64,000 bases of DNA from Sphingobacterium daejeonense (lineage in GTDB: Bacteria; Bacteroidota; Bacteroidia; Sphingobacteriales; Sphingobacteriaceae): the NCBI RefSeq assembly GCF_901472535.1, contig NZ_LR590470.1, positions 1,612,001 through 1,676,000 on the forward strand, given 5' to 3'. The translations under genes and the position numbers were made by a program. The notes beneath the pieces were generated by a model. That model worked only from the letters and a program-made list of their open reading frames with translations. It did no database searches and had not been told where the DNA came from. Below, one piece after another: positions 51,653-59,029 of this stretch. Numbering within the stretch: position 1 is the first letter of the stretch; every line of letters starts with the position of its first letter.

Positions 51653-51963
51653 TTTCCAGCTAGCCAGTTTCTTTTCCGACCTCGTAAAATGCCAATAGCG
51701 AGAATTCGACCAACTGTAAACCCATGATTTACCCTATACTTTAGACCATCTTCAACACTCATTTGCTCAAAGTCAACATCAGTTATCCCCATCTGCAAAC
51801 GAAGTTTTGTTATACGCAAACAGACAGATGCAGTTGGATCGTGTAGAACAAGCGGAATCGTTTTGATTCGGAACAGCCTTAAAAAAAAGGGGGCAGGGAT
51901 ATCTAACCTGACCCCTTCTTCTAATATGGTCTGTGCTGCCTGTATTTCAGTAGCTGCCTCCAT
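51481..51963 (-). CDS. Tail assembly chaperone, upstream (G-like) protein
   Basis: A 160-residue protein between tail tube and tape measure, the G position. N-terminal half: ILEEGVRLDIPAPFFLRLFRI. The last 57 codons overlap the -1-frame T gene. Near the end, codons AGA AAA AGT (51493-51501) contain an A5 run on which a lysine tRNA can slip back one base, three codons before the stop. No perfect X_XXY_YYZ heptamer was found. It would coat the tape measure during tail assembly. Confidence 0.65.
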   Translation of the reverse strand: MEAATEIQAAQTILEEGVRLDIPAPFFLRLFRIKTIPLVLHDPTASVCLRITKLRLQMGITDVDFEQMSVEDGLKYRVNHGFTVGRILAIGILRGRKRNWLAGKWLAKQLLKHYPFSVLLNIMHIITLGGLEDFMNTIGLLEGMRLTKPNDPSQRKSQRS

Positions 51964-51976
51964 ACTTATCCAGCAT

Positions 51977-52474
51977 CTAATACACCAATGATTTCAGGAG
52001 CAATACCAACCTTTTAGGTTGCAATACCGTCCAGCGCAATTCAATGTGATTAGGTTCACCGACACGGAAACGACCGATAACCTTAGCATTGATACGACAA
52101 CGAGGATATGTATAAGGCATACCTTTGCCATCAATGATCTGAATAGCCTTTTCGATGTTTGGCGTGCCTGAAGGAGCATGGTACTGACCAGCAACTACAG
52201 TTCCTCCCAATAGATCAGCTCCAACCTCAGCAGTAACCTTGATCAGGTTTGCCACACCAGTTCTAAGACCTGCTTTTAATGAGGTTTCTAGTGGAGTGGA
52301 TTCACCTTGTGCATAAAATGCATTTTCGGTCGGATCATCCTGAGTGATTTCAATAGTATCTTCATGTACTTTCCCTGGGGATGTGAAGGCAGTCGCTAAA
52401 CCTCCATCTGCTGGAATGTCGGCAATCTTAAAGCCGTCAATCTCCATATCATAGCTTACTTCGTCTCTAAACAT
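51977..52474 (-). CDS. Major tail tube protein
   Basis: A 165-residue beta-rich protein (MFRDEVSYDMEIDGFKIADIP start) in the tail-tube position. The last 13 residues (RLVLLLKSLVY) look out of frame. Shifting back one base near 52010 gives VGIAPEIIGVLDAG and a stop at 51966-51968, three bases before the next ATG, which is a more natural end. This change has the opposite sign to the other frameshifts of the window (a missing base, or two extra). Its leader carries the 45-base repeat shared with the major capsid gene. Confidence 0.75.
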   Translation of the reverse strand: MFRDEVSYDMEIDGFKIADIPADGGLATAFTSPGKVHEDTIEITQDDPTENAFYAQGESTPLETSLKAGLRTGVANLIKVTAEVGADLLGGTVVAGQYHAPSGTPNIEKAIQIIDGKGMPYTYPRCRINAKVIGRFRVGEPNHIELRWTVLQPKRLVLLLKSLVY

Positions 52475-52519
52475 GATTTTAAATAGTTTTAAAAGGGTTT
52501 TAAAAGTTTGTTAATTACT
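52475..52519 (-). promoter_or_regulatory. 45-base leader repeat upstream of tail tube
   Basis: Identical at 44 of 45 positions to 55346-55390. On the minus strand it reads AGTAATTAAC, then three TTTAAAA motifs spaced 11-12 bases apart, ending directly at the ATG. Probably a shared late promoter or translation-enhancing leader for the two most abundant structural proteins. It lacks a TAnnTTTG box. Confidence 0.7.
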
Positions 52520-52958
52520 CGTTTGGCAAGGTAGTTTCTTCATTGCCTTCCACATTGTCCGATCCTTCAGGATCATTGGATTCAGCTTTCTTTTCGTCAA
52601 TTAAAGCCTTGACTTTTTCATCAGACCATTTGTGATGTGGCTTGGTATCAAAAAGCTCAATGTATTCCTTTACCAACGCATCACGATCAGCTTCAGAAGA
52701 TCCATTTCCTAAAACTGGTTCAATATTGCCTCCTGATAGAACTTCTTTAAGTTTTTCAACTATTTTACTAGCTGAGCCATGACGATGATAAACTTCAACA
52801 GTTCTATCTTTTAGCTTTTTCTTCCAGTCCTGTGCATAATGATCCGCACTGAAAACATTGCCATCAGAAGTGATGTAACAGGTGTTTTTATTACTGTTCT
52901 TTGGATTGACAAAAAACGCCTTGGCTTCTTGCTCAAATTTTTTATTATTATCTGTCAT
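52515..52958 (-). CDS. Phage protein of unknown function with acidic C-terminus
   Basis: Start placed at 52958 (MTDNNKKFEQEAKAFFVNP), because the upstream in-frame extension lies within the spanin gene. 147 residues: an N-terminal domain with TCYITSDGNVFSADHYAQDWKKKL, a HKWSDEKVKALI helix motif near 105-120 and an acidic Asp/Glu/Asn tail. The helix motif resembles HeH/LEM-like DNA-binding segments, but this is weak. It sits between the lysis cassette and the tail tube. Its start overlaps the spanin stop. Confidence 0.6.
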   Translation of the reverse strand: MTDNNKKFEQEAKAFFVNPKNSNKNTCYITSDGNVFSADHYAQDWKKKLKDRTVEVYHRHGSASKIVEKLKEVLSGGNIEPVLGNGSSEADRDALVKEYIELFDTKPHHKWSDEKVKALIDEKKAESNDPEGSDNVEGNEETTLPNE

Positions 52959-53481
52959 AAATCTTTTTATACAGTTTGAAAGCTCCATACCCGACAAATC
53001 CCAAAAGGATCACTCCGAATATTTTGCCCAGTTTGATAAATACTTTTTGAAAGAAGGTTAATTCTCGCTCGACTGGAACATTTACATACTGAGTTTCCTT
53101 TGTACTCAATTCCGTCACCAGTTCTTCAATACGAGCATGCAATTCAAGGTTCTCGGTTTGACAGTCAACCATCAATTGTCCTAAATCGTCCAATTTGACT
53201 TTAGGAGCTTGCAACTGATTTTTTCCAGCAATTGAAATGGGATTCTTCAATACTGGTTTATTGTTCACACATTCAATCCAAGCCCTGTAATAAGAGCTAT
53301 CCGCTTCAACCTCGATCACTGTATCACGAACTGTTTTTGTGACCAGCTTTTCTACTTCAACCGTTTTTGTTGATGGGATTGTGATGGCTTGTTTGCTTTT
53401 GCATCCGATACACATCGCAATGATTGCCACGATTGCGAAAACTGCAATCTTCAATTTTATAGTCGAAATTGTTCCTTTCAT
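52948..53481 (-). CDS. Candidate unimolecular spanin (lipoprotein with C-terminal membrane helix)
   Basis: A 177-residue protein with an N-terminal lipoprotein signal (IAMCIGC, Cys27) and a C-terminal transmembrane helix (KIFGVILLGFVGYGAFKLY, about 153-171). Between them lies a periplasmic region with a helical stretch (LMVDCQTENLELHARIEELVTEL). An outer-membrane anchor plus an inner-membrane anchor in one chain is the defining layout of u-spanins such as T1 gp11. The upstream neighbours are endolysin-like and holin-like, supporting a lysis cassette. Confidence 0.65.
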   Translation of the reverse strand: MKGTISTIKLKIAVFAIVAIIAMCIGCKSKQAITIPSTKTVEVEKLVTKTVRDTVIEVEADSSYYRAWIECVNNKPVLKNPISIAGKNQLQAPKVKLDDLGQLMVDCQTENLELHARIEELVTELSTKETQYVNVPVERELTFFQKVFIKLGKIFGVILLGFVGYGAFKLYKKIYDR

Positions 53482-53882
53482 GCTACAATTAGTTTAAAGC
53501 CTTTCGGGGCAAGTTTTAAAATTCTGTCTAACGTTATCCTACTGGATGTCACATCAAGGCTGCCATCGCCATTCATGTCCTTAAATTCCGAACCTACAAG
53601 GATGCACCCTAAAATTTGAGTGTGATAATTTCCAGTGTGGATCAGGATATAAGTCCTGTTAGGCACATCCAAAATGTGGTAATGCTTAGAAAACTTTGGA
53701 GATGTGCGAGGAACGACATTGTATGTACCTGATGGAATACATGACTTTTGAAACTCATTGTTCCTCCATGGAAGCTCCAACGTCTTGCACTTCATCAATA
53801 CCGTTCCTTTATCATCTTTCAGGATAAATTCACCTAGTGTCTGTTTATCCGTTTTAATGGTTCTGTTAATTTGTGCTATCAT
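53478..53882 (-). CDS. DUF5675 protein, candidate peptidoglycan-active enzyme
   Basis: A 134-residue soluble protein matching DUF5675 in pattern: GTYNVVPRTSPKFSKHYHILDVPNR, then ILIHTGNYHTQILGCILVG (about 85-103). The His...His...GC arrangement recalls L,D-transpeptidase-like (YkuD) active sites, and position between holin-like and spanin genes suggests an endolysin. No signal peptide, consistent with release through a holin. Enzyme activity is inferred only. Confidence 0.6.
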   Translation of the reverse strand: MIAQINRTIKTDKQTLGEFILKDDKGTVLMKCKTLELPWRNNEFQKSCIPSGTYNVVPRTSPKFSKHYHILDVPNRTYILIHTGNYHTQILGCILVGSEFKDMNGDGSLDVTSSRITLDRILKLAPKGFKLIVA

Positions 53883-54180
53883 AGCCCTGTTCCTTCTGTA
53901 CTTTCTTGATTTGCTTCAACTCACTCAAAAGCCTTGCATTATCACGTCTGAGCGTTCCTATTTCCATCTGTAGATTTTGAATCTGTAAACTTTGCTCTGC
54001 CAGCTCTTTTTTTAAATCCTGAGCTATTTCACGCCAAATAGCAACCGCCTTTTCCACTGATTCTAATTCGCTCTGGACAGCTTCAGCTGTTTGTTTACGT
54101 CTTCCAAAAAACCAACCTGAAAAAGCCCCAGCGATGCTAGTAATGAGAGGAATCAAAAGCGATTCTATTAGTTGCTCCAT
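53866..54180 (-). CDS. Holin-like protein with one membrane helix and coiled coil
   Basis: A 104-residue protein with a hydrophobic N-terminal segment (IESLLIPLITSIAGAFSGWFFG, about 4-25), a basic stretch (RRKQ) and a long coiled coil (residues 30-95). Overlaps the DUF5675 gene by 17 bases. The single helix and position fit a class III-type holin or a holin partner, but an Rz-like role is also possible. Confidence 0.55.
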   Translation of the reverse strand: MEQLIESLLIPLITSIAGAFSGWFFGRRKQTAEAVQSELESVEKAVAIWREIAQDLKKELAEQSLQIQNLQMEIGTLRRDNARLLSELKQIKKVQKEQGYDSTN

Positions 54181-54239
54181 TTGCTAAGGATTAGAAGCGG
54201 GTCGCACGAAGCATCCCCGCTATTGGTTTGGTTGATTAA

Positions 54240-55343
54240 TTATGCTGCTGGCACTTGTTTTACTACACAAACACCTTCAAATTTTTCACGTTTTGCCCTT
54301 GCTCCAGCACGAACCAAGAATGAATAAATATCACCGTAGTAAGTTGCATCGTTTAGGTTTTCAAAGAATTTGATATCACCTAAGGCAAATTCAACGTTAT
54401 TGCCGTTGTACAAAAGAATTCCTTCCACATCCGTTGTAGCAGCTTCAGCAGTCAAAGGCTTGAACGCACCAGCTGCATTCAACAATAAGACTGTTGAACG
54501 TGTGAAAATCTTAAAGCCCTGAGCTTTGTACATGACACCATTACGGCGTTCCTCTTCTGTTACGCTTGCCATGTAAGTAGCTGTAACTTGACTGTCAGCA
54601 GGGAACATTTGCGCCTCAGCTTCAGCCGTTATTACTGCATACATGTGACCTTCACGCCATGTTCCTTGACGAATAAAGAATGATCTACCACGTTGCAAAT
54701 CCTTCAGACTGTAAGCCTTTACATTTGCAACTGCTGTTGGAGCTGTTGGAGCAACGGCACTACCTTCAGTAGGCAAAATACTAGCTGCTGGAAGATTGGT
54801 TGTTGTTCCAATGGAAGCCGTAACCGTAGACAATAATACGTCCTCAGCAACATTTTGATTTAGGTTCGCCTGTTCATCCTGTAGAACCGATTGACGTTTA
54901 TCATAAGAAAGCTCAACAGTATCTGCATTAGGAATCAAGATCGGATCAGAAGTGTACTCATTGATTTCATACGATGTCGGAATATCTGTACGGGTCTTAA
55001 CGGTTGCTGGTAATGAACTTCTGTTTTTAACCACATCGCCAGCCCTGCCAGCTTGTGGAATGTGTACTGTTGTACCGTTGATGTTTTCCTTGTCAGCCTT
55101 TGAGAATGAATTAAGGAAAGTATTGTTCTTGTACAGGTTGTTTTGGATGTCCTTTGTCCAAATCTCTTTTTGGATAGCCATAAACAAGGCAGCTTCAGGA
55201 GATTTGACGAATCCCAAAACAATACCTGAGACAATACCTACAGGAACGGAATAAACAATGTTCACACCTATCAAGGCAAACAACAACGCCACAACCAACA
55301 CATTGTACAACAGGTTAAGCGGTTTGAATTCTAAATTTCTCAT
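54240..55343 (-). CDS. Major capsid protein with N-terminal transmembrane segments
   Basis: A 367-residue protein. Residues 1-50 form two hydrophobic helices (LLYNVLVVALLFALIGVNIVY and VPVGIVSGIVLGFV). From about 55 a capsid-like sequence follows (LFMAIQKEIWTKDIQNNLYKNNTFLNSFSKA, LKDLQRGRSFFIRQGTWREG, ending RAKREKFEGVCVVKQ). Position after protease/scaffold and the strong leader repeat support capsid identity. The hydrophobic N-terminus is unusual and may be removed by the protease. The start ATG is fixed by the leader repeat. Confidence 0.75.
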   Translation of the reverse strand: MRNLEFKPLNLLYNVLVVALLFALIGVNIVYSVPVGIVSGIVLGFVKSPEAALFMAIQKEIWTKDIQNNLYKNNTFLNSFSKADKENINGTTVHIPQAGRAGDVVKNRSSLPATVKTRTDIPTSYEINEYTSDPILIPNADTVELSYDKRQSVLQDEQANLNQNVAEDVLLSTVTASIGTTTNLPAASILPTEGSAVAPTAPTAVANVKAYSLKDLQRGRSFFIRQGTWREGHMYAVITAEAEAQMFPADSQVTATYMASVTEEERRNGVMYKAQGFKIFTRSTVLLLNAAGAFKPLTAEAATTDVEGILLYNGNNVEFALGDIKFFENLNDATYYGDIYSFLVRAGARAKREKFEGVCVVKQVPAA

Positions 55344-55345
55344 TT

Positions 55346-55390
55346 GATTTTAAATAGTTTTAAAGGGGTTTTAAAAGTTTGTTAATTACT
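55346..55390 (-). promoter_or_regulatory. 45-base leader repeat upstream of major capsid gene
   Basis: 44 of 45 bases match 52475-52519; it ends two bases before the capsid ATG. The single difference is in the central AAAGGGG/AAAAGGG. Confidence 0.7.
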
Positions 55391-55404
55391 ACTTGATTTG
55401 TGGT

Positions 55405-56451
55405 TTAACCTTCGTACTCTTTGTCAAACTCAGCTTTAAAAAGCTCTTTGAACAAATTAGGATCATCAGATTTAAGCTTGATCAATAAGCCTTCCTGATC
55501 CAATTGTTCCCATGTCTTGTTTGCGTAAAGACTTACTTTGGCTTCCTTCTTTGTTTGGATTTGGCTCTGTACAGTTGGCGAACCTTGTTTGCCTCCCAAA
55601 ATATTTGCAACTGAATCATAATCAGTCATTGCCAAAGTCACGAAATGTGGTTTTTCGTCAGCAGTGATTTTTCGGTCGTCTACTGCTCCCTGAACCAAGG
55701 TTTCCACTTTGGACGACAACTGAACTTTTTCAGCATCATCAACCTTTTTTTGTAAAGCTTGATTTTGGTTTTTCAGGTTGTCGATTTCGGTTTTTTGGGA
55801 TGCAGCCAATTGAACCACTTCCATCACCTTTGTTTCAAATTGGTCAACTGACTTCACATCAGTTCCCAATATCGCTGCTGCCTTTGCAGCTGACAATTCG
55901 ATTTTTTCCATATGTGATTTTTTATTATTGATAAGCAATGGGATTACAGCGTTCGTGTCGCTGGATGAGAGTTCAATGCGAGTATGATTGGAATCATACA
56001 GAGCAATGGATAAGGCGTTATTATCTGCACCTATATCGGCAATACTGACTTCTTCGAGAATAGACCTTGCTAAGGTTTCACCCCTTTGCCCCTGAATAAT
56101 CAAAGTTTCATCCGATGACCATTCTACAGGTAGCAAACCAGCTGATCCCATACGAAGCGTACCGTTCTCATATTTATTGTAAATAGACACGGCAAAATCG
56201 TCCGTATCATCAAAGACTGGCAAACCTGTCAAGCATTTACCGATACCGTCAATGGTTTCTACCTTCAGTTCAATGACGTTCCCCAAAGGAAGGATCACTT
56301 CATTCTTTTTACCAAAGGCACGATAGTGCATCCAAAGTAAAATTGGGTTTCTTTCGTATTGTGCTAAGTCAACGCCATCAACCAAAGCCCTGAAGCCATA
56401 TTTGTTGACCTGTTCACTTAAAATTATTAGCCGTTTTGTCGCTTTTAACAT
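55405..56451 (-). CDS. Prohead protease-scaffold fusion (Mu I-like)
   Basis: A 348-residue protein. The N-terminal 180 residues look like a phage prohead protease (NPILLWMHYRAFGKKNEVILPLG, GTLRMGSAGLLPVEWSSDE, EVSIADIGADNNALSI). Residues 200-270 form a Gln/Lys/Glu-rich coiled coil typical of internal scaffolds. The C-terminus is charged. An in-frame ATG near residue 181 (MEKIELSAAKAAAIL) could make scaffold alone, as in Mu I/Z. First gene of the leftward block, behind a TAnnTTTG promoter. Confidence 0.75.
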   Translation of the reverse strand: MLKATKRLIILSEQVNKYGFRALVDGVDLAQYERNPILLWMHYRAFGKKNEVILPLGNVIELKVETIDGIGKCLTGLPVFDDTDDFAVSIYNKYENGTLRMGSAGLLPVEWSSDETLIIQGQRGETLARSILEEVSIADIGADNNALSIALYDSNHTRIELSSSDTNAVIPLLINNKKSHMEKIELSAAKAAAILGTDVKSVDQFETKVMEVVQLAASQKTEIDNLKNQNQALQKKVDDAEKVQLSSKVETLVQGAVDDRKITADEKPHFVTLAMTDYDSVANILGGKQGSPTVQSQIQTKKEAKVSLYANKTWEQLDQEGLLIKLKSDDPNLFKELFKAEFDKEYEG

Positions 56452-56475
56452 CTGTCTTTTTCGCTATTGTTGGCA

Positions 56476-56503
56476 CAAACCTACATCGACAAAAACAGTC
56501 AAA
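56476..56503 (-). promoter_or_regulatory. Promoter of the leftward structural block
   Basis: On the minus strand TTTG (56503-56500), a 16-base spacer and TAGGTTTG (56483-56476), 24 bases before the ATG at 56451. This fits the Bacteroidota TTTG/TAnnTTTG pattern with a slightly short spacer. No equally clear box faces the rightward block. Confidence 0.55.
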
Positions 56504-56627
56504 AAAATCGCCTTTTTGAATGCTAACACCTTGTGCATGAAAAGCCTGCAATTATTGCAAGCTTTTAATTTTCCGATTTTTTACCCCTATATATAAGTGC
56601 CATTTTTGACCAGTTAACACGGTTTTT

Positions 56628-57083
56628 ATGGCAAAAAATAGACTTAGCAAAGCAGAACTTCAGGAGAAAAGAGAACACGCAAAACTTCTTTTCATCCGTG
56701 AAAAATTAACCCAAAAGGAGATTTCCAGACGGCTTCAGATTACTGAGGGAACAATCAGTAAATGGTCAAACGAGGACAATTGGGAACAAGCAAAAAAGAG
56801 CATCATGATGACTAGGGAGGATCAACTTAGACAGATGATGGATGAGCTTGAAATTCTTAACACAGAGATTGCGACTGGCGGTAGAGGTTATGCAACAAAA
56901 GAACAAGCTTATATCCGAGACACATTGATCCAAAACATTAAGAAGCTTGAAACGGATGTTTCCGCATCAGAGGTATTTGATGTTGCAACCAAAATGATCA
57001 GCCATTACAGAGGTATTGACTTAGACAAAGCTAAAGCACTCACAGAAGATTTTGACGGATACATTAAAACGCTTTTAAGATAA
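56628..57083 (+). CDS. Small terminase-like DNA-binding protein
   Basis: A 151-residue protein with an N-terminal helix-turn-helix (LTQKEISRRLQITEGTISKWSNEDNWE, residues 25-51) and a helical C-terminal region. This is the layout of phage terminase small subunits, and it is followed directly by the large subunit (stop and start overlap by one base). First gene of the rightward block. Confidence 0.75.
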   Translation: MAKNRLSKAELQEKREHAKLLFIREKLTQKEISRRLQITEGTISKWSNEDNWEQAKKSIMMTREDQLRQMMDELEILNTEIATGGRGYATKEQAYIRDTLIQNIKKLETDVSASEVFDVATKMISHYRGIDLDKAKALTEDFDGYIKTLLR

Positions 57084-58609
57084 TGGCAGCACAAAAGTTT
57101 ACAAACAAACAGATATCCATAAAATGGGAGGACTTTGCCAAAGAAATGAGGCAAGCAACACCCATTGACATCCATGAAACTCCAACGCAAAAACAAAAGC
57201 GGATCGCTCGCTTAGAAAAAGAAGGGAAGGAAGTGGAGTGGATGAAGTACTATTTTCCGAATTTCTGTAAAGCGGATTTTGCACCATTCCATTTAAAAAC
57301 GTTTCGAAGGCTGATCAAAAACAAAAGATGGTTTGAGCTTCTAATGTGGGCTCGTGAATTGGCAAAATCAACCTCAGTGATGTTGATCGTGTTATACTTG
57401 GTTTTAGTAAGAAAAGAACTAAGAAACATACTTCTTGTTTCCAACAGCTTCGATAACGCTGTTCGTTTATTGATGCCATACAAATTAAGTCTTGAATGCA
57501 ACCAACGCTTAATAAATGATTATGGAACTCAGGAAAAATTAGGATCATGGACGGACGGTGAATTTACAACCAAAAACGGTGTGAGCTTTCGTGCATTGGG
57601 TGCAGGTCAATCGCCTCGTGGTACACGTAATGAAAATTTTAGGGTTGATTGCATCCTGATCGATGATATTGATACAGATGAAGAATGCAGAAACCCACGC
57701 AGGATCATTGAAAAATTCAAATGGATTCAGGAAGCATTAATTCCAACGGTATCCGTTTCGGGCAATTATCGGATCATAGTATGTGGGAACAAGATCGCAA
57801 AAGTATGTGTCGTTTCGCTTTGCGAAAAATTAGCTGATTATGTCCATCAGGTAAATATTAGGGATAAGAATGGTAAAAGCTCATGGTTAGCAAAAAACAG
57901 TGAAGAAGATATTGACAAAATCCTTTCGTTGATCTCTTATGCTTCAGCTCAGAAAGAATACTTCAATAACCCCATTTCAGAAGGGACGGTATTCAAGGAG
58001 ATGAACTATAAAAAATTACCGCCATTATCACAATACAAATGGCTGGTGTGCTATACTGACCCTTCATTTAAAGACTCCAAGAAAAACGACTTTAAAGCAA
58101 CTGTCTTGGTAGGAAGATGGAAAGACGAATTCCATGTTATTAAAGCGTTCTGTGATCAGACCACTACTGCCAATATGATTGAATGGCATTATCAGATAGC
58201 GGAATTGGTTGCAGACCGTGTGCCAGTGTATTACATGATGGAAGCCAATTTTATTCAAGACACGCTTATAAACAAGTTTTATGAGTATTCCAGCGAGCAT
58301 GATAAAAAGATCATTCCACTAAAAGGAGATCAGCGAAAAAAGGCTGACAAGTTCACTCGGATTGAAACCCTATTAGAACCATTGAACCGAAACGAAAAAC
58401 TATGGCTTAATGAAAAGGAAAAAGAAAGCCTGCACATGCAAAGGCTGGAAGAACAATTTTTAGCTATCGAAGCTGGTAGTTCAGCTCATGACGATGCTCC
58501 CGATGCAGTAGAAGGAGCTGTATGGATAATCAATAACAAAAGCATTCACAACGCAGATAACATTCAAACTATATCAACCAGCCAAAACGGCTCTAAACGT
58601 ATCGCATAA
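57083..58609 (+). CDS. Terminase large subunit
   Basis: A 508-residue packaging ATPase-nuclease. Walker A-like ARELAKST at residues 90-97 (a deviant form common in terminases), Walker B CILIDDID at 190-197, and the nuclease acid in YTDPSFKDS at 324-332 with later Asp residues (HDDAPDAVEGA near 473). It drives DNA into the prohead through the portal encoded downstream. Full length for the family. Confidence 0.9.
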   Translation: MAAQKFTNKQISIKWEDFAKEMRQATPIDIHETPTQKQKRIARLEKEGKEVEWMKYYFPNFCKADFAPFHLKTFRRLIKNKRWFELLMWARELAKSTSVMLIVLYLVLVRKELRNILLVSNSFDNAVRLLMPYKLSLECNQRLINDYGTQEKLGSWTDGEFTTKNGVSFRALGAGQSPRGTRNENFRVDCILIDDIDTDEECRNPRRIIEKFKWIQEALIPTVSVSGNYRIIVCGNKIAKVCVVSLCEKLADYVHQVNIRDKNGKSSWLAKNSEEDIDKILSLISYASAQKEYFNNPISEGTVFKEMNYKKLPPLSQYKWLVCYTDPSFKDSKKNDFKATVLVGRWKDEFHVIKAFCDQTTTANMIEWHYQIAELVADRVPVYYMMEANFIQDTLINKFYEYSSEHDKKIIPLKGDQRKKADKFTRIETLLEPLNRNEKLWLNEKEKESLHMQRLEEQFLAIEAGSSAHDDAPDAVEGAVWIINNKSIHNADNIQTISTSQNGSKRIA

Positions 58610-58610
58610 T

Positions 58611-59027
58611 ATGGGACTAATAACACCTGAAGATTTTTACACGCACATGTACAGCGGAACTATCGAAGCTATTTCCGATGGTAACGAAGAAAGCTTAGCT
58701 GAAGCGATTGACACGGCAATAAGTGAAGCATTTGGCTATCTATCAAGATTTGACCTTGATTCAATCATGACCAGTGATGACCGAAAGACATACGCCAACC
58801 TTAGGACATGGCTAAAAGATATTGCCAAATGGCATTTTATAAACATCTGTAATGTTGCTACTGATTTGGAATTAGCAAAAGAGCGTTACGATGATGCCAT
58901 TGCAAGACTGAAGGACATTCAAAAAGGAATAGTAACGCCTAAAGGCTGGCCATTGCCTCAGGATGAGAATGACCAGTCAGGAGCTTTCACCGTATCCAGT
59001 AGACCTAAACGAGAAAACTATTATTAA
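58611..59027 (+). CDS. Mu gp36-like (DUF1320) protein
   Basis: A 138-residue protein: helical N-terminal part (AEAIDTAISEAFGYLSRFD), DRKTYANLRTWLKDIAKWHFINIC and ELAKERYDDAIARLKDIQKG, the DUF1320 pattern. Mu gp36-type proteins are head-tail connector components. It lies between terminase and portal, one base after the terminase stop. Confidence 0.72.
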   Translation: MGLITPEDFYTHMYSGTIEAISDGNEESLAEAIDTAISEAFGYLSRFDLDSIMTSDDRKTYANLRTWLKDIAKWHFINICNVATDLELAKERYDDAIARLKDIQKGIVTPKGWPLPQDENDQSGAFTVSSRPKRENYY

Positions 59028-59029
59028 CA

